A stretch of 64,000 nucleotides of DNA. Origin: Ceratobasidium sp. AG-K (lineage: Eukaryota > Basidiomycota > Agaricomycetes > Cantharellales > Ceratobasidiaceae). Made by a program: the position numbers and the translations under genes. Under the pieces are notes generated by a model. The model saw nothing but the letters and a program-made list of their open reading frames with translations. It searched no databases and was not told the DNA's origin. How positions within the stretch are numbered: position 1 is the stretch's first letter; every line of letters starts with the position of its first letter. Shown in pieces: positions 1 to 10,577 of the stretch. Where the stretch lies: assembly GCA_037039685.1 (NCBI GenBank), contig JAWNGF010000009.1:62001-126000 (forward strand), read 5' to 3'.

Positions 1-441
1 TTGGCCATTGTAGACTTTAACAGTTTCACAGCTCGGCGATACCTTGAACGCGTTTCAGAGCTATCCTCAAATCCTAGTCGAAATAAACGAGCTCGTGAAA
101 GATATTGGCGCGCAGTACTAAAAGGTGCGGGACTGGCGATAAATCGACAGCTTAGAATTGGAGGCAGCATCCAATCCGAGATCACTTCCAAACTTGTATC
201 AGTCTCCGAGACAGTCACGAGCGATACAGAAACCATCATAAACGGGATTTTTGAAGAGCCCATCACATCCAGACTACCATATAGAATGGTCACTAGGATA
301 GAGCCGGTACAGGGGAATGGGGACTGGGTGATCACAAGCGATTGCCTTGCTAATATGGGAGTAAGTACGTACATCCTGTTTATTGTGTTGGAACTCAGTC
401 GAGTTATTAGTTTGGCTCGCAGAACTTGGCCTTTGGACTGA
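1..441 (+). pseudogene. C-terminal part of an F-box/beta-propeller family protein, cut by window edge
   Basis: The open frame enters from the left edge and stays open to 441; a good intron donor (gtaagt) at 361 suggests the exon ends at 360. The protein has a VDFN motif at its start and a later SRLPYRMVTR motif. The same two landmarks recur in the relic at 2466-2890 (IDFN and SRLPFRVMAK), so this is the tail of one copy of the family seen more completely at 36377-37597. In fungi such proteins pair an F-box with a WD-like propeller and are thought to present targets to SCF ubiquitin ligase; no F-box lies inside the window for this copy. Downstream of 440 no convincing final exon was found, so it may be decayed. 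Confidence 0.5.
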
Positions 442-500
442 ACTTGCCAGCCCATAATGACGGCTAGGGTTGTAGCAAGCGAGCTCGTCGGATGTATGCA

Positions 501-1139
501 TATTACGTATTCTGGCCAAGCCCGCTAGACCTGCTTCCGCTTTATCAATTACAGATATGTTTGAGCTTACAATTTACGCTCGTTTTTATTGCTCACGTAT
601 GCTGAGGAGTCACTCATTAAGACATTGCGGCGAGTTGGACAGAGCCTTAATGGCTTAATCACGAAGAAAAGGTAGAAAGCCACATGGTCATTTAGACATT
701 TGGATCAGCCAGGATACCGCAACTTGCACTTTTCCCCATAAGGCATAAGGCATATAAAACCAGAGTAACGACATTCAAAGATCTCCTGGGTGAACCTCTC
801 ATTCAGCTCTACAAAAAGCCTGAAATCTCGTTCTTCTGGTGGGGTCTCGGGATATAGGGGAGGTGTTTGTCGGGCTCCCAAGTGCTCGTGATGTCTCGTA
901 AGCCCTCGCGAGATAAGCACGCATTTTGCTCGTGGTTGCTTGCGATTCCTCATGAGTGCTTAGGAGCCGCCACGAGCTCGACGAGCACCTCCCGTTGATC
1001 CCGAGACCACACAATATTCTCGGGCTTTGCTGACGAAGCCCTTCATCTTTGCGACAGTCGAGATACATACTGCGTTTTGCTGTGGTGCGTACCAAGTCAC
1101 ATTTCATCATCTCCTTATAACAGTGGACACTTCAACTGG
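501..1139. other. non-coding stretch with a short inverted repeat
   Basis: No credible exon is seen between the two F-box relics. A perfect 10-bp inverted repeat pairs ggtctcggga at 843-852 with tcccgagacc at 999-1008, and several gctcgtg/cacgagc words lie between, as in a decayed fold-back element. Function unknown. Confidence 0.3.
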
Positions 1140-3140
1140 ACCCTAACTACACATCAAACTGGATGCAAATAAACTCAACGTAGTTGAAGGATCTTCCAAA
1201 GGCAACCCAGCCTATTCAGTCATTCTTAAGGAGCTTGGGGGTGACCGCGATGGTCAGTCTACTTGGATGGACGGATATTTTCTCACGCCCCAAATACAAA
1301 TTATTGGCCTGGATATGGCACCTCCGATTCCATTAGGCCCCATTGAAACGACAGCAATCGCCACGGAGCTGCATGAAAATGCTTACGTCAAAGCTTCCCA
1401 AAGCCATCCTTCACCTGATGCCAAGAAACTTGCCAATTCACCCTCGATTCACCTTTTGGACTCTCCGGCAGATTCGAAGCCCACATTTCGATTTCGGTGT
1501 CCGATATTTTACCCTGAACCTGGACCAAGGATTGGCTATCCTGATCAGAGTAGATCCAGAAGAATAGGTAACTATCATTTAGCTGATCCGCCCAAGCCTC
1601 GCTCACGCTATTATCCTAGTGGTCAGGTAATTCAAATGTCACTTCGCTCAACTATCACTGGCTTGCCTCATCCACTCGCCAAGCATTCCCAATTGTCGAC
1701 TGGCTTTGATTCTGGCGTTAATCATTCCTGGGTGCGCGGTTTTAGCTTTGTGATTATGGGTGACTTGCTCTGGACTAAATCTGCTGATACCGAGAAAGAG
1801 GTGTACGAGGCGCACGTCTGGAATTGGGTTGAAGGAACACTCCAGCGCAGTATCAGCACGGATTCCGGAATCTGCGATGACATGTTTCTTGATAAACAAC
1901 ACATAGTGCTGGGCTCTGGGGAATCTATGCCCAGCGAAAACCAAAACTGTGTCTCTTTGCTTAGATTCAACATATCCAACTCCTACCCCGATTACAGTCT
2001 ATCGTCCAAGGGTTATTTTACAGTGTCCAAGTATCTAATAGTCGGCCACATACTGAAACTAGATTTCCCAACACTGTCCCTCGGGCTCCCTCGACCTGCG
2101 AGCGTTGGAAATAACTCTAAGATGAGGACCCTCCCCTGGCACCACCATTCGCACCGCCTCTGTTGCTTTTTCCTACCCACATGCTGTTACACTTGGTATG
2201 TCTCTAATGACGGATTACTTCGAGTTGGGCTACCCGCGTGGTGCCAATTATGGTATTTTCATTAGTGGGGATCACTTGATTAAACACCTAGAAAAGCACA
2301 AACTTAATAATAACGATAGCGTGACGACCCTGCGTTGGGAAGAATGGGGAGTGGATGCGACCTGATGGCTTTATACCGTTATCTTTAGGTTCCCTCCTAG
2401 TTAATGGATATCAGGGTCACGATACGTTCTAACTTATGGGTAAGGTAGAACAACCGAAGGAACCGAACTTGTGTTCATAGACTTCAACACGTTAGTGGCC
2501 CAGCAGCATGCGAACCACCTTTCGTCGTTGGCTCGCCCCGGAATCCGGTGAGCAATCCCCGCCGGTTCGACAAGATGGGATGGGAAGAGAAGGCGGCCAA
2601 CTGGCCAAACTGCAACTCTTGGTTCGGTGTCAAACCGGTGGACCAGCTCGATCCAAATAACGTAGACCCTCGGAAAATGCTAAATACATCTCTGACAAAC
2701 CGATGGCTTTTTTATTCACTGCCGATCACCACACGCCCACACTCATATCGAGAGGATTTGAAGAAAGAGCCGTGTCCAGACTACCGTTCAGGGTAATGGC
2801 CAAGGCGAATACGCTACCACAACGTTCGCTCTGGATGATATGGGGTAGCCATATTGTGGGGGCAGAACTCCCAATGTCAGATGTATGTTTACTTCTAAGT
2901 TTGTTCGCTCATGGCTTGGGTGATATCTAGGAACAGGACCCTCAACCCCTTCTTGCGTATGAACTCCAAACTCATGCTCAAGACTAAGCCGGTTTGCACC
3001 AAATCCGACCCAGGAAAAGTATGTGTGCGGATGTATAGTAGACTAAGTCCACGACATCCCGGGCCAGAAGTGATGATAGTGTTTCCAGAATCAAGTTATG
3101 AGGGGTATTTTGTAAACCGAGAATCATACAGTCCAGGGTA
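1140..3140 (+). pseudogene. decayed F-box/beta-propeller paralogue
   Basis: Pieces of the family appear in order but in changing frames. About 1146-1260 matches the segment after the F-box (LHIKLDANKL, compare LQLKIELGANGL at 36596). About 1470-1566 reads FDFGVRYFTL...ILIRVDPEE. After an intron of about 50 nt, 1620-1980 gives the propeller segment with HVWNW (compare LVWDWRAGILLS in the 36377 gene). About 2466-2890 gives IDFN and the SRLPFRVMAK tail. The reading frame has to be changed several times and the F-box itself is missing. A long frame at 1267-2265 stays open, but it mixes real and shadow segments. Most likely a pseudogene made by tandem duplication with the copy at position 1. Confidence 0.6.
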
Positions 3141-3149
3141 AGGAGAGGC

Positions 3150-3850
3150 ATATCAGATTGTGCAACATAGTTGTACGGTCGTGGATACGACCCGCAACGT
3201 TTTCCTCAATACATCGTGGTGTACATACACAGGCCGGCTTGTCTCGCTAGCAATCGCTGATCGTGATAGCCCGATAACGTTTGTCACCGTTGGATTAGCT
3301 GCACTCGATACGGATAGATAGGCAAACACGCTACTTTATGGCGCTGCCGAGCAAGCTAATTACGTCCCTACCCCATTTTTTTTTTTTTATAAAGAAGCTC
3401 ATAAATGCCGCAAAGAAGCTGCCGAACATGATAGAGAATCACTAACTATCTCCCTCCCTTGGTACGAGACTGAACAGTCCCTTCACCCTATAGGGCACAT
3501 AAGTGTACATGTGGGAGCCGTAGTTATAATATCCCAAAAATCCTGAGGGACTGAAGGAATTTCTGAGTCAGTGGCGGTCGGAACGGTACGTAGGAGCGTC
3601 GGGATCTGACCGAGTATGGTCATATGACGAGATAGGCTGGCGATTCTCTGACGTTCCGGACAGGTCGCTGATCCGAACAAGCAAGAATGCAATCACAGAG
3701 GCCCACTGATTGGCCGTGGTTGAACTGGACCTACCTGTGGCGGTCGTCGAAGGGCGAGAGTGACAACTGCAATGACAGAAACGGTGCGGGCTAGTGTCCA
3801 CGAGGCATGCACACGTTCTTAGGATTGCACTCACTCCACTGCGCCCAAAT
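3150..3850. other. intergenic region, no gene recognised
   Basis: Only short overlapping open frames without family features are present. There is a T-run at 3378-3388. The last 70 bases form the promoter of the FAD oxidase gene. Confidence 0.4.
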
Positions 3851-3851
3851 G

Positions 3852-3858
3852 TATATAA
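3852..3858 (+). promoter_or_regulatory. TATA-like box of FAD oxidase gene
   Basis: The word tatataa lies about 60 bases before the ATG at 3918, a usual spacing for fungal TATA elements. No factor sites were assigned. Confidence 0.45.
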
Positions 3859-3917
3859 CCCGCTCTCTCAGCTGGAATTTCCCTCATCAGTTCTCTCCCA
3901 TCGACTTACGAATAAAC

Positions 3918-5777
3918 ATGTCTCTTATCGACTCTTCTGCTCTCGCTACTCTCCGCAGGGCTCTCTCGCCCTCTGCGTCTGTCCATCTCCCAGGCGAGCC
4001 AGGCTACTCGGTCAAGCGCTGGGCTTTGAACGCAGAGCAGCCCGCTACAATTGTGGGCCATCCAGCTTGTGCTGAGGACGTCGTGCACATGCTTGCTTTT
4101 GCGCAAGGCAAGGCTCCGTACGATATGCAGTCGGCGCTTCCTCTCGCCGTCAAGGTGAGCTTCTTTTCGTACCGAGGATTATGGCCAGTTGATTCAACGC
4201 GAGTCAGTGCGGAGGACATGAGTATCTTACCTCAAGCCGCGCAGGCGGCATGATCGTCGACCTGAACCCCAACATGCACAACGTTCGCGTCGATGCCAAT
4301 GCCATGTTGGCCTACGTCGGCGGCGGATCCCTGTTGGAGGATGTCAACGCAACTACACTTCCTCAAGGTCGGTATCATAGTATTCGTATTTCCACGAAGT
4401 CACGAACTAACCCAATGGCTCCAATAGGACTCGCCTGTGTCACCGGAGTTTGCATGTCCGTCGGGGTAGGGGGCTCTACCCTCGGCGGTGGCTTTGGCTG
4501 GCTCACTGGCCAACACGGCCTTGCCATTGATAACCTTGTCAGCGCAACCGTTGTCACATCCTCGGGCGAAATTCTTACCGCGTCCGAAACCACCAACTCC
4601 GACCTATTCTGGGCTATCCGTGGAGGCGGAGGTAACTTTGGTGTTGTGACCGAGTTCGTGATGCGCTTACACGAACAAAAAACGGACATGTACTCTTCGA
4701 GTAAGTGGAGTTGCTAGGATGTCAGGTGAACTGGTCTAAACAGACGTTGTTTATAGCTCTCACTTTTACTCCTTCCATGCTGGAGAACCTTGTTCCTGAG
4801 CTCAATGCCTGGTTGGCGGAGCGCGAGTCAAATGAGAATGCCCATCTCATGTTTACCCTCGGTGCCAGTGGACAGGTGCGTGGTTTATTGGCTGTTTTCG
4901 ATCCCTTCTTTTCTAACATTCTTTGTTTCCTAGCTTGAAGTGGTCCTTCAACTCGCATACAATGGTGACTCGGTAATCGGGGCCAAGAAGTTTGAGCGCT
5001 TTGTCAAGCTCGGACCAACTGAAAGCTCATCCGGGGCAATGCGTGAGTCTTCCGTACTCGTCTCAAGAAATCATGTGCTAATTATACTTGAACGTAGCAC
5101 TGTATATGCTCAACCATCAACAGGTACCTAATCCAAGTATAGTATTGAATCATATGGTAACATTTCTTCCAGGACACATACACCGTGCCTGGTACCAACC
5201 GACTCCTTCACGGGAACTTCATCCCTTCAACTCCCTCTGGAATTCCTTCCATGCTTCTGGTGGAGATGTTCGATGCCTGGGCCAGGTTTACTGTCGAGAA
5301 TCCTGCAGCTGTCGAGTCGGCCATGGTGCTCGAATTGTACCATACTGACAAGTGGGCTTCGGTTCCCGCTTCCGCAACGGCGTACGCCAATCGCAACCCG
5401 GTATGTCTCTTTGCTTAAGTTTAATCCTCCATAGCATTAACGAGGGTCTGCAGACATACAACGTCGCATACATAGTGACCTGGTCCGACGAATCGTTTAG
5501 TCCTTCCGCCAAGGACGAAACGTTTGCCCTCGACCAAAACATCACTCGCATTCGCACTGCACACTTCCCACACCAGGGAGGTGCTGCGTACACCAACTAC
5601 CTCCACAGCTCGAGCAAGTTTACCCCTCAGCAATTTGGAGAGAACGCGGCGCGATTGGAGCAGATCAAGGCCAAGTACGACTCAGCGGGCGTATTTGGAA
5701 AGTGGTTTGTTGCGACCAAGAAGGAGGAGGCTGTGACTCGTGCGATTGAGCCGGTCGAACTCGTGTGCGCCTGCTGA
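3918..5777 (+). CDS. berberine-bridge-enzyme-like FAD-linked oxidoreductase
   Basis: Eight exons can be joined in frame (3918-4154, 4208-4367, 4428-4700, 4757-4875, 4934-5042, 5098-5123, 5173-5400, 5454-5777) to give about 491 residues. The N-terminal half is a PCMH-type FAD-binding domain: KCGGH near residue 80 holds the histidine that usually links to FAD, and [10 protein letters not shown] followed by GGGFGWL holds a cysteine where bicovalent members have their second link. [14 protein letters not shown] closes the domain. The C-terminal BBE motif AAYTNYL lies near residue 430. Family members oxidise alcohols, sugars or alkaloid precursors with O2, often extracellularly; the substrate here is unknown and no clear signal peptide is seen. 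Exon 6 is only 26 nt. It precedes the PhzF array on the same strand, 272 bases away, so a shared pathway is possible (inference). Confidence 0.88.
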
Positions 5778-6049
5778 CTGGCATTGATTCCCGCATAATG
5801 TATCAATAGTATTAAGATCGGATGAAAAATCTCTCGATGAATTCTACGAGTATGTTATCATCAGCAACAAGCTTGAGCCTTCCGGCATGTATGCGCACAC
5901 GTAATCAACCCTCCTGATGAATCACGTGCGCAACCTAGCATTACTCGGATCCGGCCGCTCACATAAACACCATCACCCAACCACCAGGCAATGCTCTCCG
6001 CCTTGACTATATCATTATTCCTAACTTGTCTCTAAAATTCGTAAACAGA

Positions 6050-7029
6050 ATGACAACACGCCCACGCCCATTCATGCAGGTCGACGTGTTCACGTCTTCC
6101 GACGCATTCTCTGGTAATCCTGTTGCAGTGGTCCTAGACTCACAGGGCCTCTCGTCCGAAATGATGAAAAAGTTTGCAAACTGGACCAACCTTTCCGAGA
6201 CGACTTTTGTCCTTCCTCCCACCGAACCCTAGGGCAGACTACAGACTTCGCATCTTCACTCCGTCGGGCGAATTGCCATTTGCCGGACATCCAACGCTTG
6301 GAAGCTGCCGCGCATGGCTCGAGAGTGGCAACAAGCCGAAAAATGGGGGCGAGGTCACCCAAGAATGCGGGATAGGTCTCGTCACGATGAAGTCGGATCC
6401 TGCTAGCGGCCGTCTGAGCTTCGCCGCCCCTGACTTTGTTCGGGAAGGCGACGTGTCTCCCGAGGACTTGAAAACCCTCTGTGATTCGATGGGCATAGCT
6501 TCAGACGACGTCCTGGCAAGTCGCTGGATCGACAACGATCCTGGGTGGGCCGGGTTAATTCTCAAGTCAGCCGAGGACGTGCTCGCCATAAAGACCGACT
6601 CGATCCACAAGGCGAAAGAATTTAACTGGGGTATTATTGGGGCTTTTGAAAAGGGTCAGAACCTACTGCAGCGCGGACTTCAAGGGGAAACGGTATCCGA
6701 GGGTCACGATATAGACGATTCACCGCGCTTTGAAGTGCGGGCGTTTGCGCCCAAGGAAAACGTATTGGAAGATCCCGTATGCGGCAGTCTCAAGTAAGTT
6801 CGGGCTATTCATATGTACTCGGGCTAACAAAATCGCTACAAGTGCCGGGGTTGCCAAGTGGTTGATAGACGCTGGGCTTGCACCGCAAGCCTACGTTGCA
6901 AGTCAAGGGACATGCTTAGGGAGGGAAGGCCGCATATATGTGTCGGCGAATAGCGAGCGCGGAGGCCGAGGAGGGAAAATCTGGGTTGGCGGCAATACCC
7001 GGGTTTGCATCAATGGAAGTGTCCCCTAG
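6050..7029 (+). pseudogene. PhzF-family isomerase, copy 1 (frame broken)
   Basis: Begins [17 protein letters not shown]. It keeps the PhzF landmarks: [16 protein letters not shown] with the expected catalytic glutamate, FAGHPTLG, EDP near the end of exon 1 and GSLNAGVAKW across the intron. The exon join is 6793/6843 and the stop is at 7029. Against copy 2, one extra T at 6230 turns a Pro-Arg/Lys-Ala run into an in-frame TAG (6230-6232) and shifts the frame; the rest continues open from about 6233. PhzF-like proteins isomerise small metabolites by proton shuttling and form dimers of two similar domains. Either a fresh pseudogene or a one-base sequence error: everything beyond the indel remains open and conserved. 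Confidence 0.85.
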
Positions 7030-7620
7030 ACAGACATCGTGGTGTGTCGTAGGTAGATTTGATTATGACCATACATGGGTATGAACCATCGTCTCAGCAA
7101 GTCATTTACTTCATTTATCCCGCGGTCTCCGTAATCAGGTCAGGGAATCTGGGGTCTCCTCGCACGAGATCAGTTTCATAAGTTACTGGTGAAAGAGAAA
7201 ACCCTGTATCGGGCTTTTTTATCTGTCATCCTCACCAGAGTTATACAAAGTTTTTTACTCATCAGGCCTCTACTCATCAGTAATATGAACTTCAATCGGC
7301 AGTTGGTACTAGTACGACCATTCCTCATTCGATAACTTGTCGATAAGCCCTAACCTAGCCCTCGTTACTAACTCTCTTAACTTTGCAGCCCCATAATATA
7401 GTGCAACCACTAAAGGTCCCCTTCGATATTCCTGCATATATGCGCGACGATTCTGATCTGATTTGCGAAGTCACGTGTAACATTTAGTGTGACTCGGATT
7501 GATCATTCTTCGCAAGTTCTCATCTACACCACCATATAACCGTACATTAACCCCAACTCCCTTCACAATACTGCTCTACTTACGCTCTGCTAGCTTATTC
7601 ATCCCGGGACCAGACAAGCT
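7030..7620. other. spacer between PhzF copies 1 and 2
   Basis: No exon-like segment is seen. The 100 bases before 7621 are rich in C and T, as is common before fungal start codons. Confidence 0.4.
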
Positions 7621-8602
7621 ATGCCTCCCCGCGCACGCCCGTTCATGCAGGTCGACGTATTCTCTTCTTCCAACCCGCTCTCAGGAAATCCCGTCGCAGT
7701 AGTGTTGAGTGCGGATGACCTGTCGGTCGAAACGATGATGAAGTTTGCGAACTGGACGAACCTTTCCGAGACGACCTTTATACTTCCAGCTACCGATCCC
7801 AAGGCAGATTACAAGCTTCGGATTTTCACCCCATCGAGCGAGCTATCTTTTGCTGGACATCCAACCCTCGGTAGCTGTTGCGCATGGCTTGAAAACGGTG
7901 GCAAGTCTAAGAACTCGGGCGAGGTTATCCAGGAATGTGGGATCGGGCTAGTTACAATCAAGTTCGATCCCACGAGCGGCCATCTAGGATTTGCTGCTCC
8001 CAATTTTATTCGGGAAGGCGACCTATCCTCCGAAGATCTAAAAATCATATGCGACGCGATGGGGATCAAGACGGGAGACGTCTTGGCCGGTCGTTGGATT
8101 GACAACGGACCCGGACTGGCAGGGTTGCTTCTCAAGTCAGCTGAGGACGTACTCGCTGTGAAAAAGGACTCAATTTACGAAGCGAAAAAGTTCGGCTGGG
8201 GCATTGTGGGAGCATATGAGAAGGCTCAGGACCGAGTTCGTCGCAGACTCCGAGGCGAGACGGTGCCGGAGGAACCAGTCACCCAGGATGAGTCACCTCA
8301 TTTCGAGTTGCGCGCCTTTGCACCCAAAGATAACATATCGGAGGATCCTGTGACCGGAAGTCTCAAGTAAGCTTGGCCCATGTGCCTGTATGCGCGTTGC
8401 TGATTGATTGTGTAGCGCGGGAGTTGCCAAATGGCTCATAGGCGCTGGACTTGCACCGCAAAGCTATGTTGCTAGTCAGGGAACTTGTTTGGGAAGGGAA
8501 GGTCGCATTTACGTCTCGGCTGATAACGAGCGCGGCCAAGGAGGAGAGATCTGGGTGGGTGGAAGGACTCGAGTCTGCGTCACTGGAAGCGTTACGTTGT
8601 AA
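7621..8602 (+). CDS. PhzF-family isomerase/epimerase, copy 2 (intact)
   Basis: Two exons, 7621-8366 and 8416-8602, join in phase to 310 residues, the normal length for the family (about 260-310). The start [14 protein letters not shown] gives the first beta strand directly. Seen in order: SGNPVAVVL (about residue 22), [10 protein letters not shown] (about 42-51) with the catalytic Glu, FAGHPTLG (about 77), EDPVTGSLNAGVAKW at the exon junction, and GREGRIYVS near the C-terminus. PhzF itself isomerises DHHA in phenazine synthesis; fungal members have unknown substrates and lie in the cytosol. It is the only undamaged member of the three tandem copies, and lies downstream of a FAD oxidase. Confidence 0.93.
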
Positions 8603-8930
8603 TTATGCGCTCGCTTATTAATAAACGCGTGCTCCATTAGTGGCAATATTATCCTGCGCCCTTGCATGGTCTTCACTTTACTCGATGATGAAAACGAGTT
8701 GAACTACAAAAGAGCCTTAATGACACACGTGGCGTTATAATACATGATTAGACCGAACGAATGGGGAGAGGGTCTGTTGTCAGCATTTTGAGGGCCCGTC
8801 TGAGGCACGCGTGAGTCGGCCATGTGCATTAAGCGCTCAACCATTCCGCTTCTCGGCCCCTTACGGTCCTCTGCTTCCTCGTACTGGTCTGAAATCGGGG
8901 GGAGTTGTATTGTTAATCAGTATGACCCCC
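8603..8930. other. spacer between PhzF copy 2 and relic
   Basis: No gene is recognised. The sequence leads directly into the decayed third PhzF copy. Confidence 0.4.
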
Positions 8931-8934
8931 TCCC

Positions 8935-9529
8935 ACCCCAATGACAGCACGCACACACCCATTCGCATAAGTCGATGTATTTTCGTTCGCCGGGCAGGTG
9001 CTACGAAGTTCTCTCGCGGTCATTCGAGATCCAGAAGGGCTTTCAACTGGAGTGATGCAAAAAGATCGCCTTGTGCAGAGATCTTTCCCATCCAACATTC
9101 ATCCTCCCGCTACCGATTGCCAGGGCATACAAGAAAGGTCAAATCAATCAATCCACGTCTCCTCAAGGTGACGTGCAAGTTAGTACTTCAGAAACATGAG
9201 GTAACGTGCCTGACCTTGAGCCATGTACTTCTTCACTCAAGGGTTGTGTACGCATACCGGCGGAAGTCCCCATTACTAGAAATCTTTAGTGAGTATATGC
9301 TATGCACGTATATGCATGCTACTGTTTAATTATCCCGTAGCACGGCGCCTAACAAATGATTGATGTTAGCTGAACTCGCCCTCAGCTTGTATCGTGAACC
9401 AGGGTGCATGCTTAAAGAGGGGCGACCCAATATAGTCTATGTATCGGTTAATAGTGTTTATGACCCAGGGGGAAATATCTGTGCTGGGGATGATACTCGG
9501 GTTTATCTTCATGGAAAGGTGCTAATTTG
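8935..9529 (+). pseudogene. PhzF-family relic, copy 3
   Basis: The segment 8939-9065 aligns by eye with the 5' end of copies 1 and 2 (atgacagcacgc... then a stop where copy 1 has the Met-Gln of its first strand), including a decayed [15 protein letters not shown] stretch. The segment about 9340-9529 matches the C-terminal exon (GREGR- and VGG.TRV-like words) and ends in a TGA. The central two thirds are missing, with frame changes and stops. Clearly a non-functional third copy. Confidence 0.75.
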
Positions 9530-9726
9530 AAAGTCGAGGGGGTCCTTTAGGCATAGGGGCATACACCTCGAATGTAGAACTACCTCAACGACAAATAGAT
9601 AGGAGAGAACAGCCACGTGATTGAATTGCGGTCTGGATCTCTCCTTGAAGTTGACCCGAGGGTAAAGTATGGCTTGTTGACGTAAGTTCCCAACGCCCGT
9701 TTTGCGTCTTTCCTCCACCACTTACC

Positions 9727-10310
9727 ATGGGCACCATACAACTCGTCACGGAGGAAGAAACACTAGTTTCGTTCTCTGATATTCCTAACGAGACACTAAC
9801 TCGAATCCTTCATTTCTGCGGATATACAACCATAATCAGCTTTGGCACGGTACACTACACTACCAATATAAACCTCGTTTATACTTTCTGATGCGTTGGA
9901 TTTGTATTCACAGACTTGTAAAATATACCTTGAGCTGGTGTCAAACTCGGCTGGATTGCAATCACACATTGAGTTGGAGGCGAATGGGCTCGAAATCGCC
10001 TCGGGGTTCCCACAAGCCAGACTTAGACTACCCCAAGATATTGTACGAGTTAAAGGCGTATCGGGATGGGAAGGGCACCCTGGTAATCGTTCATTCAAGC
10101 TGAGCTTCCTGCCCCAGCATTACTTTCACTTCCACACTGATTCACCAACTTACCACTAGGTTTCGCTGATGATAACATGAAGCATTGTGAGATAGACAAT
10201 GATTCCTTTATGGGAGCGTATTATTATCCGAGTGATCAGGCTCGAACCTATCCAAACACGTTACAAGTGTACCCCCTCGGTTCCACGCCTTTGCCCCCTG
10301 TGTGTTTCCC
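9727..10310 (+). pseudogene. F-box/beta-propeller family, N-terminal fragment
   Basis: Exon 1 from 9727 encodes an F-box-like start (FSDIPNETLTRILHFCGYTTI). An intron follows from about 9850 to 9914, then TCKIYLELVSNSAGLQ and IELEANGLEIASG. This is the same order as the gene at 36377 (LPQELVVRVLEHCGF, then TCRTNYALVANSSRLQ and IELGANGLQIP). A third piece around 10170-10300 (MKHCEIDNDSFMGAYYYP, then ALGS-like words) also fits the family. Similarity stops near 10310 at the inverted-repeat element, so the propeller is lost. Probably a pseudogene or a short F-box-only protein. Confidence 0.6.
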
Positions 10311-10320
10311 GCTTGCATTT

Positions 10321-10424
10321 CTCAACAACAACCTAAAATGCTGTGGAGCGCTCCGTAACTCGGTTTTGCTCTGGAGCAGACCTCGGCTCCGGAGCACCCC
10401 GGAGCATTTTCGATTTTTGCTGAG
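10321..10424. mobile_element. small MITE-like element with imperfect terminal inverted repeats
   Basis: The outer 35 bases on each side are inverted copies with about 27 matches (ctcaacaacaacctaaaatg on the left, and on the right the complement ending in gatttttgctgag). The centre is built of ggagc/gctcc words. At 104 bp with no coding capacity it fits a MITE or another fold-back repeat. No clear target-site duplication was found. Confidence 0.45.
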
Positions 10425-10577
10425 GTCATGGGTTCGCAGCAGACTTGACACAAGATTTATTTGTCCTTGTCACCGTCAATTCCCTGAGGTTTATTCGATT
10501 CCGTTAGAGTCACTCTGTAGCACTTTCGACCTGCAGGAGGTCACGTGATTGATGGTGACCACAACTTAACCATAACA

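Noticed and set aside
1267..2265. 332-codon open frame as an intact novel gene
   Set aside because: Family landmarks enter and leave this frame; the segment near 1480-1566 that matches the family is in another frame. It is a chance opening over a relic.
6230..6232. TAG in PhzF copy 1 as stop-codon readthrough or recoding
   Set aside because: The downstream conserved sequence is in a different frame, so readthrough would not restore the protein; a one-base insertion explains it.
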